Notes under the pieces: generated by a model
Told to the model about the DNA's origin: nothing
Databases searched by the model: none
The model's input: only the letters and a program-made list of their open reading frames with translations
Position numbers and translations under genes: made by a program
From: Grifola frondosa
Taxonomy: Eukaryota > Basidiomycota > Agaricomycetes > Polyporales > Grifolaceae
Length of the DNA stretch: 64,000 nt
Direction of reading: 5' to 3'
NCBI GenBank assembly: GCA_001683735.1
Contig: LUGG01000004.1
Span: forward strand, 310,001-374,000
Shown: piece after piece, positions 45,950 to 56,780 of the stretch
Layout: each line of letters starts with the position of its first letter
Numbering within the stretch: the first letter of the stretch is position 1

Positions 45950-48376
45950 CTAGTCGATCTCCTCCATCGCCGAGGTCGACGCCGCCTCCAGTGGCGGAGG
46001 AACGTCCTCGCTGCTCGTTGCTACAGCGGCAACCTCCTCCTCCTCCTCGACGTCAAGGCCGAGCGAGATCATGCGGTGGATGCGCTTCGCGAATGACGTG
46101 GGGTCGTCGAGTGAGAAGCCGGAAGTGAGCAGAGCGGTCTCGAACAAGAGGTAGGTGAGGTCCCGAACGGACTTGTCCGCCTTGTCCTCAGCGACTTTCC
46201 GCTTGAGCTCCTTGACGATCGCGTTGTGGGGTTCAGCTCGAGGGTCTTCTTTGACGCCATGTATGACGACATGGAAGAGTCACGGAGGGCTTGTGCCTTC
46301 ATGATACGCTCCTATAGAATGGGTCAGCATGTGCTGAAGAATGGAAGCAGGATTAGATACACACCATGTTCGATGACCAACCAAACTGGCCAGTGACGAG
46401 GACACATGGGGAGTCGGTGATACGGTTGGAGACGACGACCTTCTCGACCTTGTCGCCGAGCGCATCCTTGACCGCCTTGCAGAGGTCCTCGAATTGCTTA
46501 GCCTCCTCCTCGCGCGCGGTCTTCTCCTCATCGGTCTCTTCGAGCTCGAGACCCTCCTTCGACACGCAGATGAGCTTCTTGCCATCGAACTCCTTGAGCT
46601 GCGTGATGGCATACTCGTCGATGGGGTCAACAAGCAGAAGGACTTCGAAGCCCTTCTTCTTGAGCACCTCGAGGAAAGGTGAGTCCTTGACGGATGACAG
46701 CGACTCGCCGGTGAGGTAGTAGATGTTCTTTTGGACCTCGGGCATACGAGTGATGTAGTCTAGGAGTGAAAGTGTTCATCAGAAATGTGAACGGCGTCAC
46801 AATCGTAGAGCATAAACTCACCCTTCAAAGAGGTCTGCTCCTCAGTCGCCTTCGTTGAGTAGAAGCGCAGGAACTCCGCGAGCTTGCTACGGTTCTGAGC
46901 ATCCTCGTGAATACCGAGCTTGATGTTCTTGCCGAATGCCTCGTAGAACTTCGAGAAGTTGTCCTTGTCCTCCGCAATCTCGCTGAAGAGGTCCATGCAC
47001 TTCTTGACGATGTTCTTGCGGATGACCTTGAGGATCTTGTTCTGCTGGAGCGTCTCACGAGAGATGTTGAGCGGCAGATCCTCGGAGTCGACAATACCCT
47101 TCACAAAGTTGAGGTACTCGGGAAATGATATCCTCACAGTCGTCCATAATGAAGACACGGCGAACGTAGAGCTTGATGTTGTTGCGCTTCTTCTTTGTCT
47201 CGAAGAGGTCGAAGGGGCATGACAGCTGCCGATTTAACGACGAACCTCAATAATTATGTAAAACTTGACTTACCGCTTGGGGACGAAAAGGATAGCCTTG
47301 AATTCGAGCTGACCCTCAACGGAGAAGTGCTTAACAGCAATGTTCCTCCCAGTCATTTGTCAAACTCTTGTAGAACGCAGCATACTCCTCGGGGGTGATC
47401 TCGGAGGGGTTGCGCGTCCAGATGGGTTTCGTCTTGTTGAGCTCCTCGTTCGTGACCTCCTTCTCCTTGATCTTCTTGGTCTTCTTAGGCTTCTCCTCAT
47501 CCTCGACCTCCTCGATCTTGGACTCCTCCTTCTCCTCCTCTTTGACCTCCTCCTCGTCTTCAACCTCCTGTTTAGAGCACATGTAAGTAAATCAGACGGA
47601 GAGACCATGAACTTGCTACTTGCCTTCTCAACCTCCTTGGTTACCGCCAATTGAATGGGGTAGGAGATGAACTCGGAGTGCTTTTTGACGACATCCTTGA
47701 TCCGTTTCTCCTCGAGGTACTCAAGCTGATCCTCCTTGAGATAAAGACGAATCTCAGAACCGCGGCCGAGAGGGGGATTAACGGTATCGGGGTGATGGTG
47801 AAGGTACCGCCAGCAGCAGACTCCCAGATGTACTGCTCGTCGTCGTTGTTTTGAGATAACCTGCACGCGCTCGGCGACGAGGTACGCAGAGTAGAAACCG
47901 ACACCGAACTGGCCAATCATGGAAATATCGGCACCTGAGCTCAGTGCCTCCATGAAGCCCTGGAGAAAGCAAATTCAGTATTTTTGTGCAAGCGCCACAG
48001 GGCGAAAAGAGCGCGCACCTTCGTTCCGGACTTCGCAATGGTACCAAGGTTGTTGACCATATCTGCCTTGGTCATACCGATACCGGTGTCGCGGATGGAC
48101 AGGATCTTGTTCTCCTTATCAGGGATGATACGGATATACAGGTCCTTCCCAGTGTCGAGTACGGAAGGGTCTGTGAGAGAGGCATAACGAATCTTGTCGA
48201 GGGCATCAGAGCCGTTGGAGATGAGTTCACGAAGGAAGATCTCCTTATTCGAGTAGAAAGTGTCTGCGGCGGAAATATTAGCATTTGTAATTTTCGGAAA
48301 AGGAGAAGGGCATACTGATGATCAAGTCGAGCAGCTGGCTGATCTCGGCCTGGAATCCAAAGCTTTCAGTAGCCAT
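45950..48376 (-). CDS. HSP90: HSP90 cytosolic chaperone
   Basis: The start at 48376 gives [20 protein letters not shown], split by an intron before [17 protein letters not shown]. The N-terminal GHKL ATPase shows [27 protein letters not shown] and [13 protein letters not shown]. The acidic linker (47440-47580) is Glu/Lys-rich, the middle domain carries [20 protein letters not shown] and [20 protein letters not shown], and the C-terminal domain ends in the TPR-docking peptide MEEID at 45950. HSP90 folds kinases, steroid-receptor-like and other clients in the cytosol. Frame breaks of one base occur at about 47853, 47790, 47341, 47126 and 46230, each where the family sequence resumes at once in a neighbouring frame. 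A heat-shock element lies about 115 bp upstream. Confidence 0.95.
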
Positions 48377-48390
48377 TTTTCAGGGAACAG

Positions 48391-48398
48391 TTAGGGTT
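48391..48398 (-). promoter_or_regulatory. Telobox-like AACCCTAA in the HSP90 leader
   Basis: The plus strand reads TTAGGGTT, so the HSP90-sense strand carries AACCCTAA about 15 nt before the start codon. This equals one unit and a third of the TTAGGG telomere repeat and of telobox motifs bound by TBF1/TRF-type proteins in other eukaryotes. Function here is speculative. Confidence 0.3.
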
Positions 48399-48489
48399 GA
48401 GATGGACGATGTGGAATATGGGAAGATAGCTATTGCAGCGAAGGAGAGGCCAGGCGGTCGAAGGGTTTATGTACTTTGAACAAAAAACC

Positions 48490-48502
48490 TTCTGGAACCT
48501 TC
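48490..48502. promoter_or_regulatory. Heat-shock element upstream of HSP90
   Basis: TTCTGGAACCTTC is a perfect three-unit inverted array TTCnnGAAnnTTC, the binding site of the heat-shock factor trimer. It lies about 115-127 bp upstream of the HSP90 start codon, a normal distance for fungal heat-shock promoters. Heat and proteotoxic stress should therefore induce the gene through HSF1. Confidence 0.8.
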
Positions 48503-48736
48503 CTGTCTCTTCAACAAAGCGCCCAAACTCTGCTTTCCCACGCTTGTATTCTCTGCTTTGTTCGATTTCTTTCCACCGACTTCCACAGCACTTGCCTTTC
48601 TCGTCCATACAAATTCAAGGCCCACACAACCGCCACAACCGCCACACCGTCTCGCGAGCAGAATTCCATTACTATACAATCAGTTTTACAGATACATGCA
48701 ACAGCGAGATCACAACTCCTCACCCAGCAATAAAAA

Positions 48737-51700
48737 TCACGTCCCAAAAGGCATCGGCGATCCGCGTCGCTCCCCAACCAAGCCCTGTCTGCCGCTCACC
48801 TGTCCCTTCAGAATCTCAATCATCGCCTTCATTTCCTCCACTTCTTCTCGCAAATCAGAATTTTCGTTTCTCAACTTCTCGTTTTTCTGCGACAGAGCCT
48901 TGTACTCGGTCTCCGTGATGCTGACTTCGGCGAGGGCCTTTGTCTTCTGCGCAGTTTCTAACTGTCTATGTGACAGCGCCAGCTGGCTTTCCAATTTCTG
49001 AACCTCATGCTGCCGATCTCTGTGGCACAACAGATATTTAATCAATGCACAAGAGCCACTGTTTAGATACTCACCTTGCGTACTCCTGCATCTCCGCGTG
49101 CATCTGCTCGTAAGTCTGGAGCTGGAGCTCCATCTTCCTGTATTTGCTCGTGAACGCTTGCAAATACTCCGCATCTTCATTTAACCTCTGCACATCCAGC
49201 TCCCTGTATACCAATATAATGAGCTGATCCCGAAAGAACAACGGAAACTACGTACCATAGCCTTTGCAGCTTTATTAATTGGTCAACCTGTTTCTCGTAG
49301 TCGTGCAGGCGATCCACCTTATGCGCATTCTCCTTGATCTTCGTCTCAAGCACAAACACGCGCTGCACCGCCTCCGCAAGCAGCTTCTTCTGCGCAGCAA
49401 AAGAGTCCTACGTCGCCAATTAATATGCCAGTCCACGCTCCACGAAACTGGACGTACTTTGGCCTCCTTCTCCGCAACGCGCATAGCAGCTGCGCCGGCT
49501 GTCCATGTTTCCCGTTCCTTCCTCAGCTGCGTGAGCATATCCTGCAACTTCCGGTTCCAGTCGATGTACTGGTTCTTGACTGAGGTTGCCTGTTCTTTGT
49601 GCTCTGTGAGCGCCTTCCGCAGACGAAGCACCTCCGACTTGTACTCGCGCATTTTATTGTGCTGAGACGTTAAGCCGTAAGCCACCAATGCATGGGCTAT
49701 ACCCGCACAAAAATAACGTACCAAGCCCTGACGTTCGACTTCTGCGGTCTGCGAGAGCACCCGTTCCTCGTACAACCGTCCAATATGCCTCACGTTCTCC
49801 CGCGTCGTCCACAGCTCGAAGTTCAGTTCGCTCCGCAACAGCAGCACCTCTCGCTGGAGCGCGGAGATCGCCTGAGCGACATGCAGAGGGACCACACCTT
49901 CCTTATCGTGCGCAGGCTCAGGACCCGCGTCGCCGTCTGGGTGCTTTTCCAGCGAAGGGGAGCGCGTGTCCGGCGAGGGGAATAGCATGGACGACCATGC
50001 GGGTGACGGGTCCACAATGTCGACATCGAGTCCCGACTTCAAGGCAACATAAGTCGTAATCATGTCCTGGAGGGACACGCGAAGCCGTCCCACAATAGCG
50101 GACGCAGAAGTCGTGGTGTCTGGCGGGAGTGTCGGTGTCGCCGTTATCTCTGCTGAGGATGGGGGCACAAAATTGGGAACCAAGGAGGGGGCGTCGCTCT
50201 GGGGTAGTGCATCTGAGCCCTCGAGTAGATCTTCTGACGCACGCCAAGGGAAGCATTGCGCACGTCAAGCATTGTGGCTTCGCTGACAATCCGACCGATA
50301 TCGTACCGTGCCCAAAAGTCAGGCTGAGAAAGCTCCTCTGTGGGGCCCCGCCAGATGAGTAGTGGGTGCAGAACGTGTCCCCGGAGTAATGGCTGGAAGC
50401 ATAAATTAGCTTCGCTGAGCAGAAAACACAAGTGATACCTACTTCGCTCTTACTCCTGATTTTATCCACGTCCAGCGCCTCGTCCCAATCTACAGTGAAG
50501 AGTGTCTCCAGCTCACTATCGTTCAGATATGCAACTGGATACCGCAAAAATCGAAGAGTGTTGCATGGAAAGAGATAATACAAGAAAGTGAAATATCGAT
50601 GAGGGGACGGCGCCGAGGATGTAGGACCATCAAATGTCAGCTCAAGTCGCTCCCCTCGAGATCTGCACGAATGGGGGGCGAACGCGGGCCCTCCTGTCCG
50701 ACTTCATCTTCATGCACTTCAGTCTCTGCGTCTTCGTTGTCAGATTCAAGGCGATGTAGGACGGTCGGCTGGCGCGCCTTCCAGCAAACGATCCGCGCGA
50801 GGACAACGAGTAGGCAAGGAAGGAGCCGCTTGAGGTGTTCGCACGCTTTGACAGAAAATATTGGAAGAAGCTTGGTGAGCACGGAGAGCGCAATGGTACA
50901 GACAGTGGAAGAATTATCGAATATCAGCGAATACAGGAGGCTCATCATGAGGGGGTGGGCTGCGAGGATGTGAGCATTTGCTGGGAAGGCCGGCTGAGAG
51001 GTGTATGCATTGAGGAGAATGAGGAGTTGGAGCCTGGAAGAGGGTAAAAAACAGTGATAGAGTTCTGTAAGGAAGTCCTATGTACACGACCCTGCTTTCA
51101 ATAGAATGCGAGATTAAGAAACACGTTTACTTACCTGCGGTCTCTCGAGACCAATCATGACAAGAACGTCCTCCAGGTTCGCCTTCCAGCACGCTTTCTT
51201 GTCGCGCTGCTCCTGATCCAACTCGGCCCATTCGAGTACATCGTCTCCCGAGCTCTCATTGTACGCGTCTAGCAGGTATAGATCCATCAGTCGCCGTCGG
51301 AAGTCGCCCATTTTGTCCAGCTGCCGTGCACGCTCCTTTGCCTCCTCCGAGTCTGGACTTTCCTTTATAATATCCACGTAGGGTCCAGGATCGAGGGCGG
51401 AGATGATGAGTTCCTTCGCATTGTGCACCGCGACGGTAGGGAGCTTCGGTTCGCGGAGGGCAGGACGCAGAACAAGGTCAAACCAGGTGCTAATGAGGGA
51501 CGTGCATGGGAGAATGGGACGTAAGTGGTATAGGACTGCTAGGAAGACCTCAGCTTGCTGTGGCAAAGCGTGTCCGATAACGTCGTCATAGATCGCTTGG
51601 AGCTCGTCCTCAAGGAGGGCTAGCAGAGCGGCGGAGTCGGGTGCTGCAGAGCATTCGAGGACAAAGCTGTCGACAATGGCGAGGACGGCGTCGAGGGGTA

Positions 51701-51767
51701 TTGTATCCGGGGAGCCCTCGAGGAGGAGACGGAGTTGTTTGGAGAGGTCATTGACGAGGGCGGACAT
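48737..51767 (-). CDS. TSC1: Hamartin homologue TSC1
   Basis: The start at 51767 gives MSALVNDLSKQLRLLLEG. The N-terminal helical core (about 50640-51767) has PLDAVLAIVDSFVLEC, TWFDLVLRPALREPKL, an FRRRLMDLYLLDAYNES segment and a SLLYSLIFDNSSTVCTIALS segment, matching the conserved hamartin N-domain. A middle exon with FPCNTLRFLRYPVAYLNDSE is followed by a linker and long coiled coils from about 49900 to 48750 (REVLLLRSELNFELWTTREN; then heptad-rich Glu/Arg/Leu segments). It ends RRGSPMPFGT at 48737. TSC1 stabilises TSC2, the GTPase-activating protein for Rheb, and so restrains TORC1. S. pombe and basidiomycetes keep this complex while S. cerevisiae lacks it. Confidence 0.82.
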
Positions 51768-52319
51768 GGACGCACACGCATCTATCTAACTTTCCATTAG
51801 AAACTCTAACACCAATCCGGCCTGACCAAATTTAGCGAATGGTTGGCTCAGTCTCTGACAGCCTCGTTAAAATCGATCCCAGCTTTCATTCAGGGCCATT
51901 TGGAGCTCAAATCAACTGAATATATTACTAGAGAGCATTTTAAAGCTCATATGTACGAGTTGTCGATAAGGATGATCGCCCTGCGTTGCGCGAGTGGTTC
52001 ATTAGCAAGTTCCTCAAGTCATGCCACACTTTGTTATTATGCAGATCTCAGGATACACACAAATATCCTGATAGAATCTTACGACAAAATTCTCCGTCGT
52101 GGACATGCTGCTTATGAGCAGTAAACGAAAGGTTTGTTGGAGTCCAATGCACATGCATTGTTCAAAAATCCATCAATCCAATTGCTAACCCTGCGTAGAG
52201 TCTCCGTCCCTTCCAGTTCCAACGGAAACACGAAGAAGTCATGAACATGTTAGTAGAACCTTGATTATGGACACGTTTGCCAACACATCTTTCCGTTCAC
52301 AGGAATAGAAATACACTAT
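51768..52319. other. Intergenic stretch with a weak 93-codon frame
   Basis: The interval lies between the TSC1 start and the OBAP stop. A plus-strand frame at 51843-52124 is open for 93 codons but has no family resemblance or intron signals. It could be a short unknown gene or chance. The TSC1 promoter must lie in the first few hundred bases. Confidence 0.35.
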
Positions 52320-53224
52320 TCAGGGCTTAAGATCACACTCACGAGCCTCGAAGGTGATTCCCTTTTCAGTCTTCTCCCACTCGTCTGAACCGTCAACGAC
52401 ATTATACGAAGGCAAATAGCCCTTTCTGAGCTCTTTCTTCGCATCCGTATTCATGCCGCAAGTCTCGTCCCTTTTTTTGATCATCTGCTCGGGAGGGCCT
52501 TGCCCTTCACCGGTATAGGACATCATGAGGTTGGGAGGTCCGAGAGGAAGGTCCGGCGAGATGTCAATGGCCCAGGTATGGATGGACTTGCCGTAAGTTC
52601 TCAGGAGCTCCAGCATGGCAGGCTGTTCAGCTGCATCGGACGCTACCACTGTAGTAGAGGTGAATATGAGTATCACAGAACATTATCCTAGCTTGCCTGG
52701 CACTAATTCCTTGGTCTGCAGTTGCAGTAAGCCGCTCTCGATCTGAAGCAAGCAACAGCTATGACAGCTCGTATTTTTGACATACATCAACAACATACCT
52801 CATACTTGTGCGAATGCCAGTATTTTTTCTCCTCATCTGGAAGAGACTCGAAGATCTGGATAACCTGCGACTTGAGTCATAATCAGCGAAATGATGGTGA
52901 ACAGCATGACCTTTTCAGAGACTATATATTCGATGCCAATGAGCTTTGCATCGGGTTCGGCTGAATCGTATATGATGCACTGGTGGAAATTATGGGAGAG
53001 GTGCGTGCAGAAATGATGCGCCTCGATATGGCGGGTGCGGTCTTGTCTGTTAATGCAGAATATAAGCGATACGGCACGAAACGTGATACATGAACGTACG
53101 AATAGACGTGAAACGCGCAGAGATGCTGATGAATGCGATTGATCGGCTTGAAGCTCATCATCGCTGCTCCAGCAGCATTATACAATGCGGAGTGGTAGAC
53201 TGACTGCTTTGTCTCGTTGTTCAT
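52320..53224 (-). CDS. Oil-body-associated-protein homologue (DUF1264)
   Basis: The first ATG that fits is 53224 ([19 protein letters not shown]). Exon 1 encodes [22 protein letters not shown], which matches the OBAP/DUF1264 opening; the next exon reads [20 protein letters not shown] and [18 protein letters not shown], with the family's HHFC and YDS motifs; then [20 protein letters not shown]. The last exon has [32 protein letters not shown] and the Gly/Asn-containing C-terminus to the TGA at 52320-52322. Plant OBAPs associate with oil bodies; fungal and bacterial members have no settled function. The conserved histidines and cysteine suggest a metal or cofactor site, which is inference. Confidence 0.85.
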
Positions 53225-53733
53225 AACGCAGAAGGTGTTGAGGGCGCGTTTAGGCTCCACGTCGCTTCATATATCATGCAAAAGGCGAGCATGACGTCGA
53301 GCATGCCTCATTCGGGCGTCGTGGAGCACAGCTGAAACCCCTTTAGCCACTCGCCAATACGCCAAGTTTTTAACCCGCATGGACAACTATCTCAGAACGT
53401 GATGGCTGGGAATCGAATTCGAACATGATGGTGTTGAATATTGCACGAGAGGTCGACGCCGAAGAATTAAAATATTAATGAGATGCGGATTTTGTGGGCG
53501 CTGGTAGGTGCTGTGACATAGGGTTAGGGTCACGCGCGTGCGCTCCTCAACGTCGGCCACAACGAGCTCGACCCATTCACCTTCTCCGTCGCCTGCAGCA
53601 ACGGTCAGTACCGATTCTACTCGTCATTTCACTCACTCGGGTGTCTTGGATTGACCTTTCCTATTCTCCTTGACGATGGATTGCTCGCCCTTCCCGAGGA
53701 TGCACAGACGCTGACCGTATCTCATCCCCGCAG
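53225..53733. other. Divergent intergenic region with a telomere-like word
   Basis: The region holds the OBAP and NAC-alpha promoters. TAGGGTTAGGGT occurs at 53519-53530, about 200 bp before the NAC-alpha start. Between 53640 and 53734 the plus strand is pyrimidine-rich. No coding frame is supported. Confidence 0.5.
53519..53530. promoter_or_regulatory. Telobox-like TAGGGTTAGGGT upstream of NAC-alpha
   Basis: This is nearly two TTAGGG repeats. In yeasts and plants such boxes sit in promoters of translation-machinery genes and are bound by TBF1/TRB-type Myb proteins. Its place about 200 bp before a ribosome-associated chaperone gene is suggestive only. Confidence 0.35.
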
Positions 53734-54508
<775 letters not shown>

Positions 54509-54678
54509 TTCGTTTTTTTGTTGTACTTTGGCTTTACATTACTTTTCATATCCAAAAGTTACCCACAGGGGGCTCTCATATCGCTCTTCACATGGTCCCG
54601 AGTTGTGCCTTCTGGTATCTGCGCATGCGTGATCTGGTTTTCTCTTCAACATGCCGCCCAGTAAAGATTTCCTTGTCA

Positions 54679-55793
54679 TTACCGCTCCCAACAGCGTAGT
54701 TCGACATAGTAGTTCGACCTCTCCCATCCATCTTGGACGATCTCCACCCCTCTTACGCCATGCCTGGCGCCTTCATCCGGCGGTGTGCCCACGATCAGAC
54801 CCATGTCCCTCGCTGCTTCGCTTACCATATCCGACAGTTCGCCTTTGGCAAACATGTGATAGTAACGGTTGACGACTTTTGACGTCGAGTCTCCTGCTCC
54901 GACTTGTTCTTCCGGAACGAGAAGTAGGTCACCCGGTGCTTGACTTTGGTTTCCCTTCGCCTTCGTTCGCGTTTTGGATTGGGGTGCTGATTGAGGCGCG
55001 AGCACCCAGGGAACGAACACATCTTGTCCCCTTCCCGACGTGTCTGTCTGGTCACGGTGTTCCTCAGAATGAGGGGGACAGATGGAACGCTCCGTTTTGA
55101 AAGCTCGTCCTGTTCAATCGCCCACACGTATACGAGAGCGCGTCCATGTGAAGGAGAGATGCACTTCAGAAGGCGCTGGAGCAACAATGAGCCCTGTCCA
55201 GCGAGCACAGTAGCCGAACTAAGAACTCACCTGCACTGCTGTCTTACGGCGGGCGTGTGTCGCCAGGTGGTGAATCGTCGCAATTGAGATAGCGTAATCC
55301 TATGCCGCCCACACATCAATTCCTGTCAGCTTCACGTCGTAACATGGAGTCAAGCAAGCAGCGCACGAACGAAGGCCCCGTCTCTCCATGGTCGGCCCAG
55401 CACGTCGCCCCAGACTACTTCTCTGCAAACTGTACCCTCTCCCCCCGCCATACGTGCAATCTCGAGCAAATTCCGACTTCTGTCGAGACCGATGGTCCAT
55501 ACGCTGCCTGGCCGCTCGAGGGGCAGTGGAAGATACTTGCCATTGCCCGTGCCTGAGTCGACGCCGACCCAACCGGTGGGGAGCGACGACAGAAAATTAG
55601 CAATGATTGGCCAAGGCTGGGAATGTCAATCTCAATTCAGCAGGAGAAGACCCAGCGTAGGAAGGCGCACCTTGTAGCGAGTAGAAGAGAAGTGCGGCGC
55701 TATTCCGTCGTATACAGCGTGTACATGCTCGTCCTCATACATCTGAGGGTCATCCGAGACTACGGTAGCTGTTACGGCCTTCGCAGCAGGCAT
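54679..55793 (-). CDS. TRM9: TRM9-like tRNA wobble-uridine methyltransferase
   Basis: The start at 55793 gives MPAAKAVTATVVSDD followed by YEDEHVHAVYDGIAPHFSST, RYK, an intron, and PWPIIANFLSSLPTGWVGVD. Motif I is VDSGTGNGKYLPL, then GLDRSRNLLEIA, VVWGDVLGRPWRDGAFDYAI and SIATIHHLAT, all hallmarks of TRM9/ALKBH8-type enzymes. After the second intron RLLKCISPSHGRALVYVWAI leads to EQDELSKRS and the C-terminal QDVFVPWVL, RYYHMFAKGELSDMV and WERSNYYVELR to the stop at 54679. It completes mcm5U at tRNA wobble positions with TRM112 as partner. The frame breaks by one base in the CCCC run at 55028-55031, between the REG and QDVFVPW parts. The stop lies 170 bp from that of NAC-alpha. Confidence 0.9.
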
Positions 55794-55932
55794 ATTCACA
55801 GGTCACACGAGCGGCCGAGATGTTGATGTTGAAGATGCAATGCTACAATTGGAAAGGGTATCGCAGAGGTAGTGGTGGTAATGACAAGAAGAGTATGTAA
55901 GTCCCGGACTTTCGAACTACCACCTGCACTCA

Positions 55933-56654
55933 TCAGCTCTCGTGATCGGCGAACCCCATCTCCTCATCGAGCAGCTCCCGGAATCTGCTCCCGTCGAACT
56001 GCGGGAAGGGTACCAGCTCTGCGACGTTGAGTGCCGCAATGGTCTGTGGGAGATCACTGCACACCGAGACGCAGCATTGAGAAGAGCCAACCAGGTGATA
56101 ATGACGCAACTCACGCAACAGTACAAGCTTTCAGATGCCCGAGCCCTGCGAGTGCTGCCGCCAGTTCTTCTTGGTGATTGTCCTGCAATGTCGGATTGGG
56201 CACGACGATCAATGGCTTGTGGAGGCGGAGGACGTCGATGATGGTGCCTGAGCCTGCAGGTACGAGAGAGTGTGTCAAGGCTGGGTTCCGCGAAAGACGG
56301 CAACAACAATCTACCTGCATGGCTGATTATCAGATCTGCACGCTCGTAGTCTTCGCGCAAGGAAGGCTTGAAGCGCCAGATCTCAGTGTCGAGCTCGCCG
56401 TCGCGCAGCCAATGCTCTTTGTCGTCGTCGCCAGTCTGCCTGAATAGCGCGGTGTCGAACTCCGAGTTGCCGCACTGCACGGTAAGGGTCGAGAAGTCCT
56501 TTTCGCGAAGAACATCGCGCACTGAGTCTGAGAGGGCCTTTTGCACGAGAGCGTCGAAGTGGGTTGAGCCCACGGTCACAAAGGCGTGGGTGCGGCGCGG
56601 GGATGCAGACGATGACTCGGTGGCAGTGGAGGGGTTTGGAATGCTGAGCAACAT
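55933..56654 (-). CDS. ALG13: ALG13 UDP-GlcNAc transferase catalytic subunit
   Basis: The start at 56654 gives [16 protein letters not shown], then [42 protein letters not shown] with the post-intron [20 protein letters not shown] and [15 protein letters not shown]. These are the glycosyltransferase-28 C-domain signatures of ALG13, including the HAGSGT donor-binding loop. The last exon ends [15 protein letters not shown] at 55933-55935. ALG13 is the cytosolic catalytic half of the ER-associated heterodimer with ALG14 that adds the second GlcNAc to dolichol-PP-GlcNAc in N-glycan assembly. It is divergent from P5C reductase with 126 bp between the starts. Confidence 0.92.
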
Positions 56655-56780
56655 GTTGGCATACCCAGACGCCTTGCAAGAGTTGTATCCTGCTTTATCC
56701 TGCTCGCCTCACGCTCGCCTCTCCGCCTTTGATCTCTGACCCTCTTGATCTAATTTACTCACATCCGGCGCTAGCAAAAT
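56655..56780. promoter_or_regulatory. Divergent promoter between ALG13 and P5C reductase
   Basis: The 126 bp between the two start codons must serve both genes. The stretch on the P5C-reductase side (56700-56760) is pyrimidine-rich on the plus strand. No TATA box is evident. Confidence 0.5.

Noticed and set aside
47340..47654. Leu-rich plus-strand frame over HSP90
   Set aside because: It is the complement of the acidic Glu/Lys linker of HSP90, which gives Leu/Phe codons on the other strand.
45950..48376. HSP90 as a pseudogene
   Set aside because: All motifs, introns, the heat-shock element and the docking tail are intact, and other single-copy genes in the window show the same kind of frame breaks.
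51843..52124. A 93-codon frame between TSC1 and the OBAP gene
   Set aside because: No family resemblance or supporting signals; kept only as a note in the intergenic entry.
53395..53425. A tRNA B-box-like GATTCGAAC-type word
   Set aside because: The match is partial and no cloverleaf can be drawn around it.
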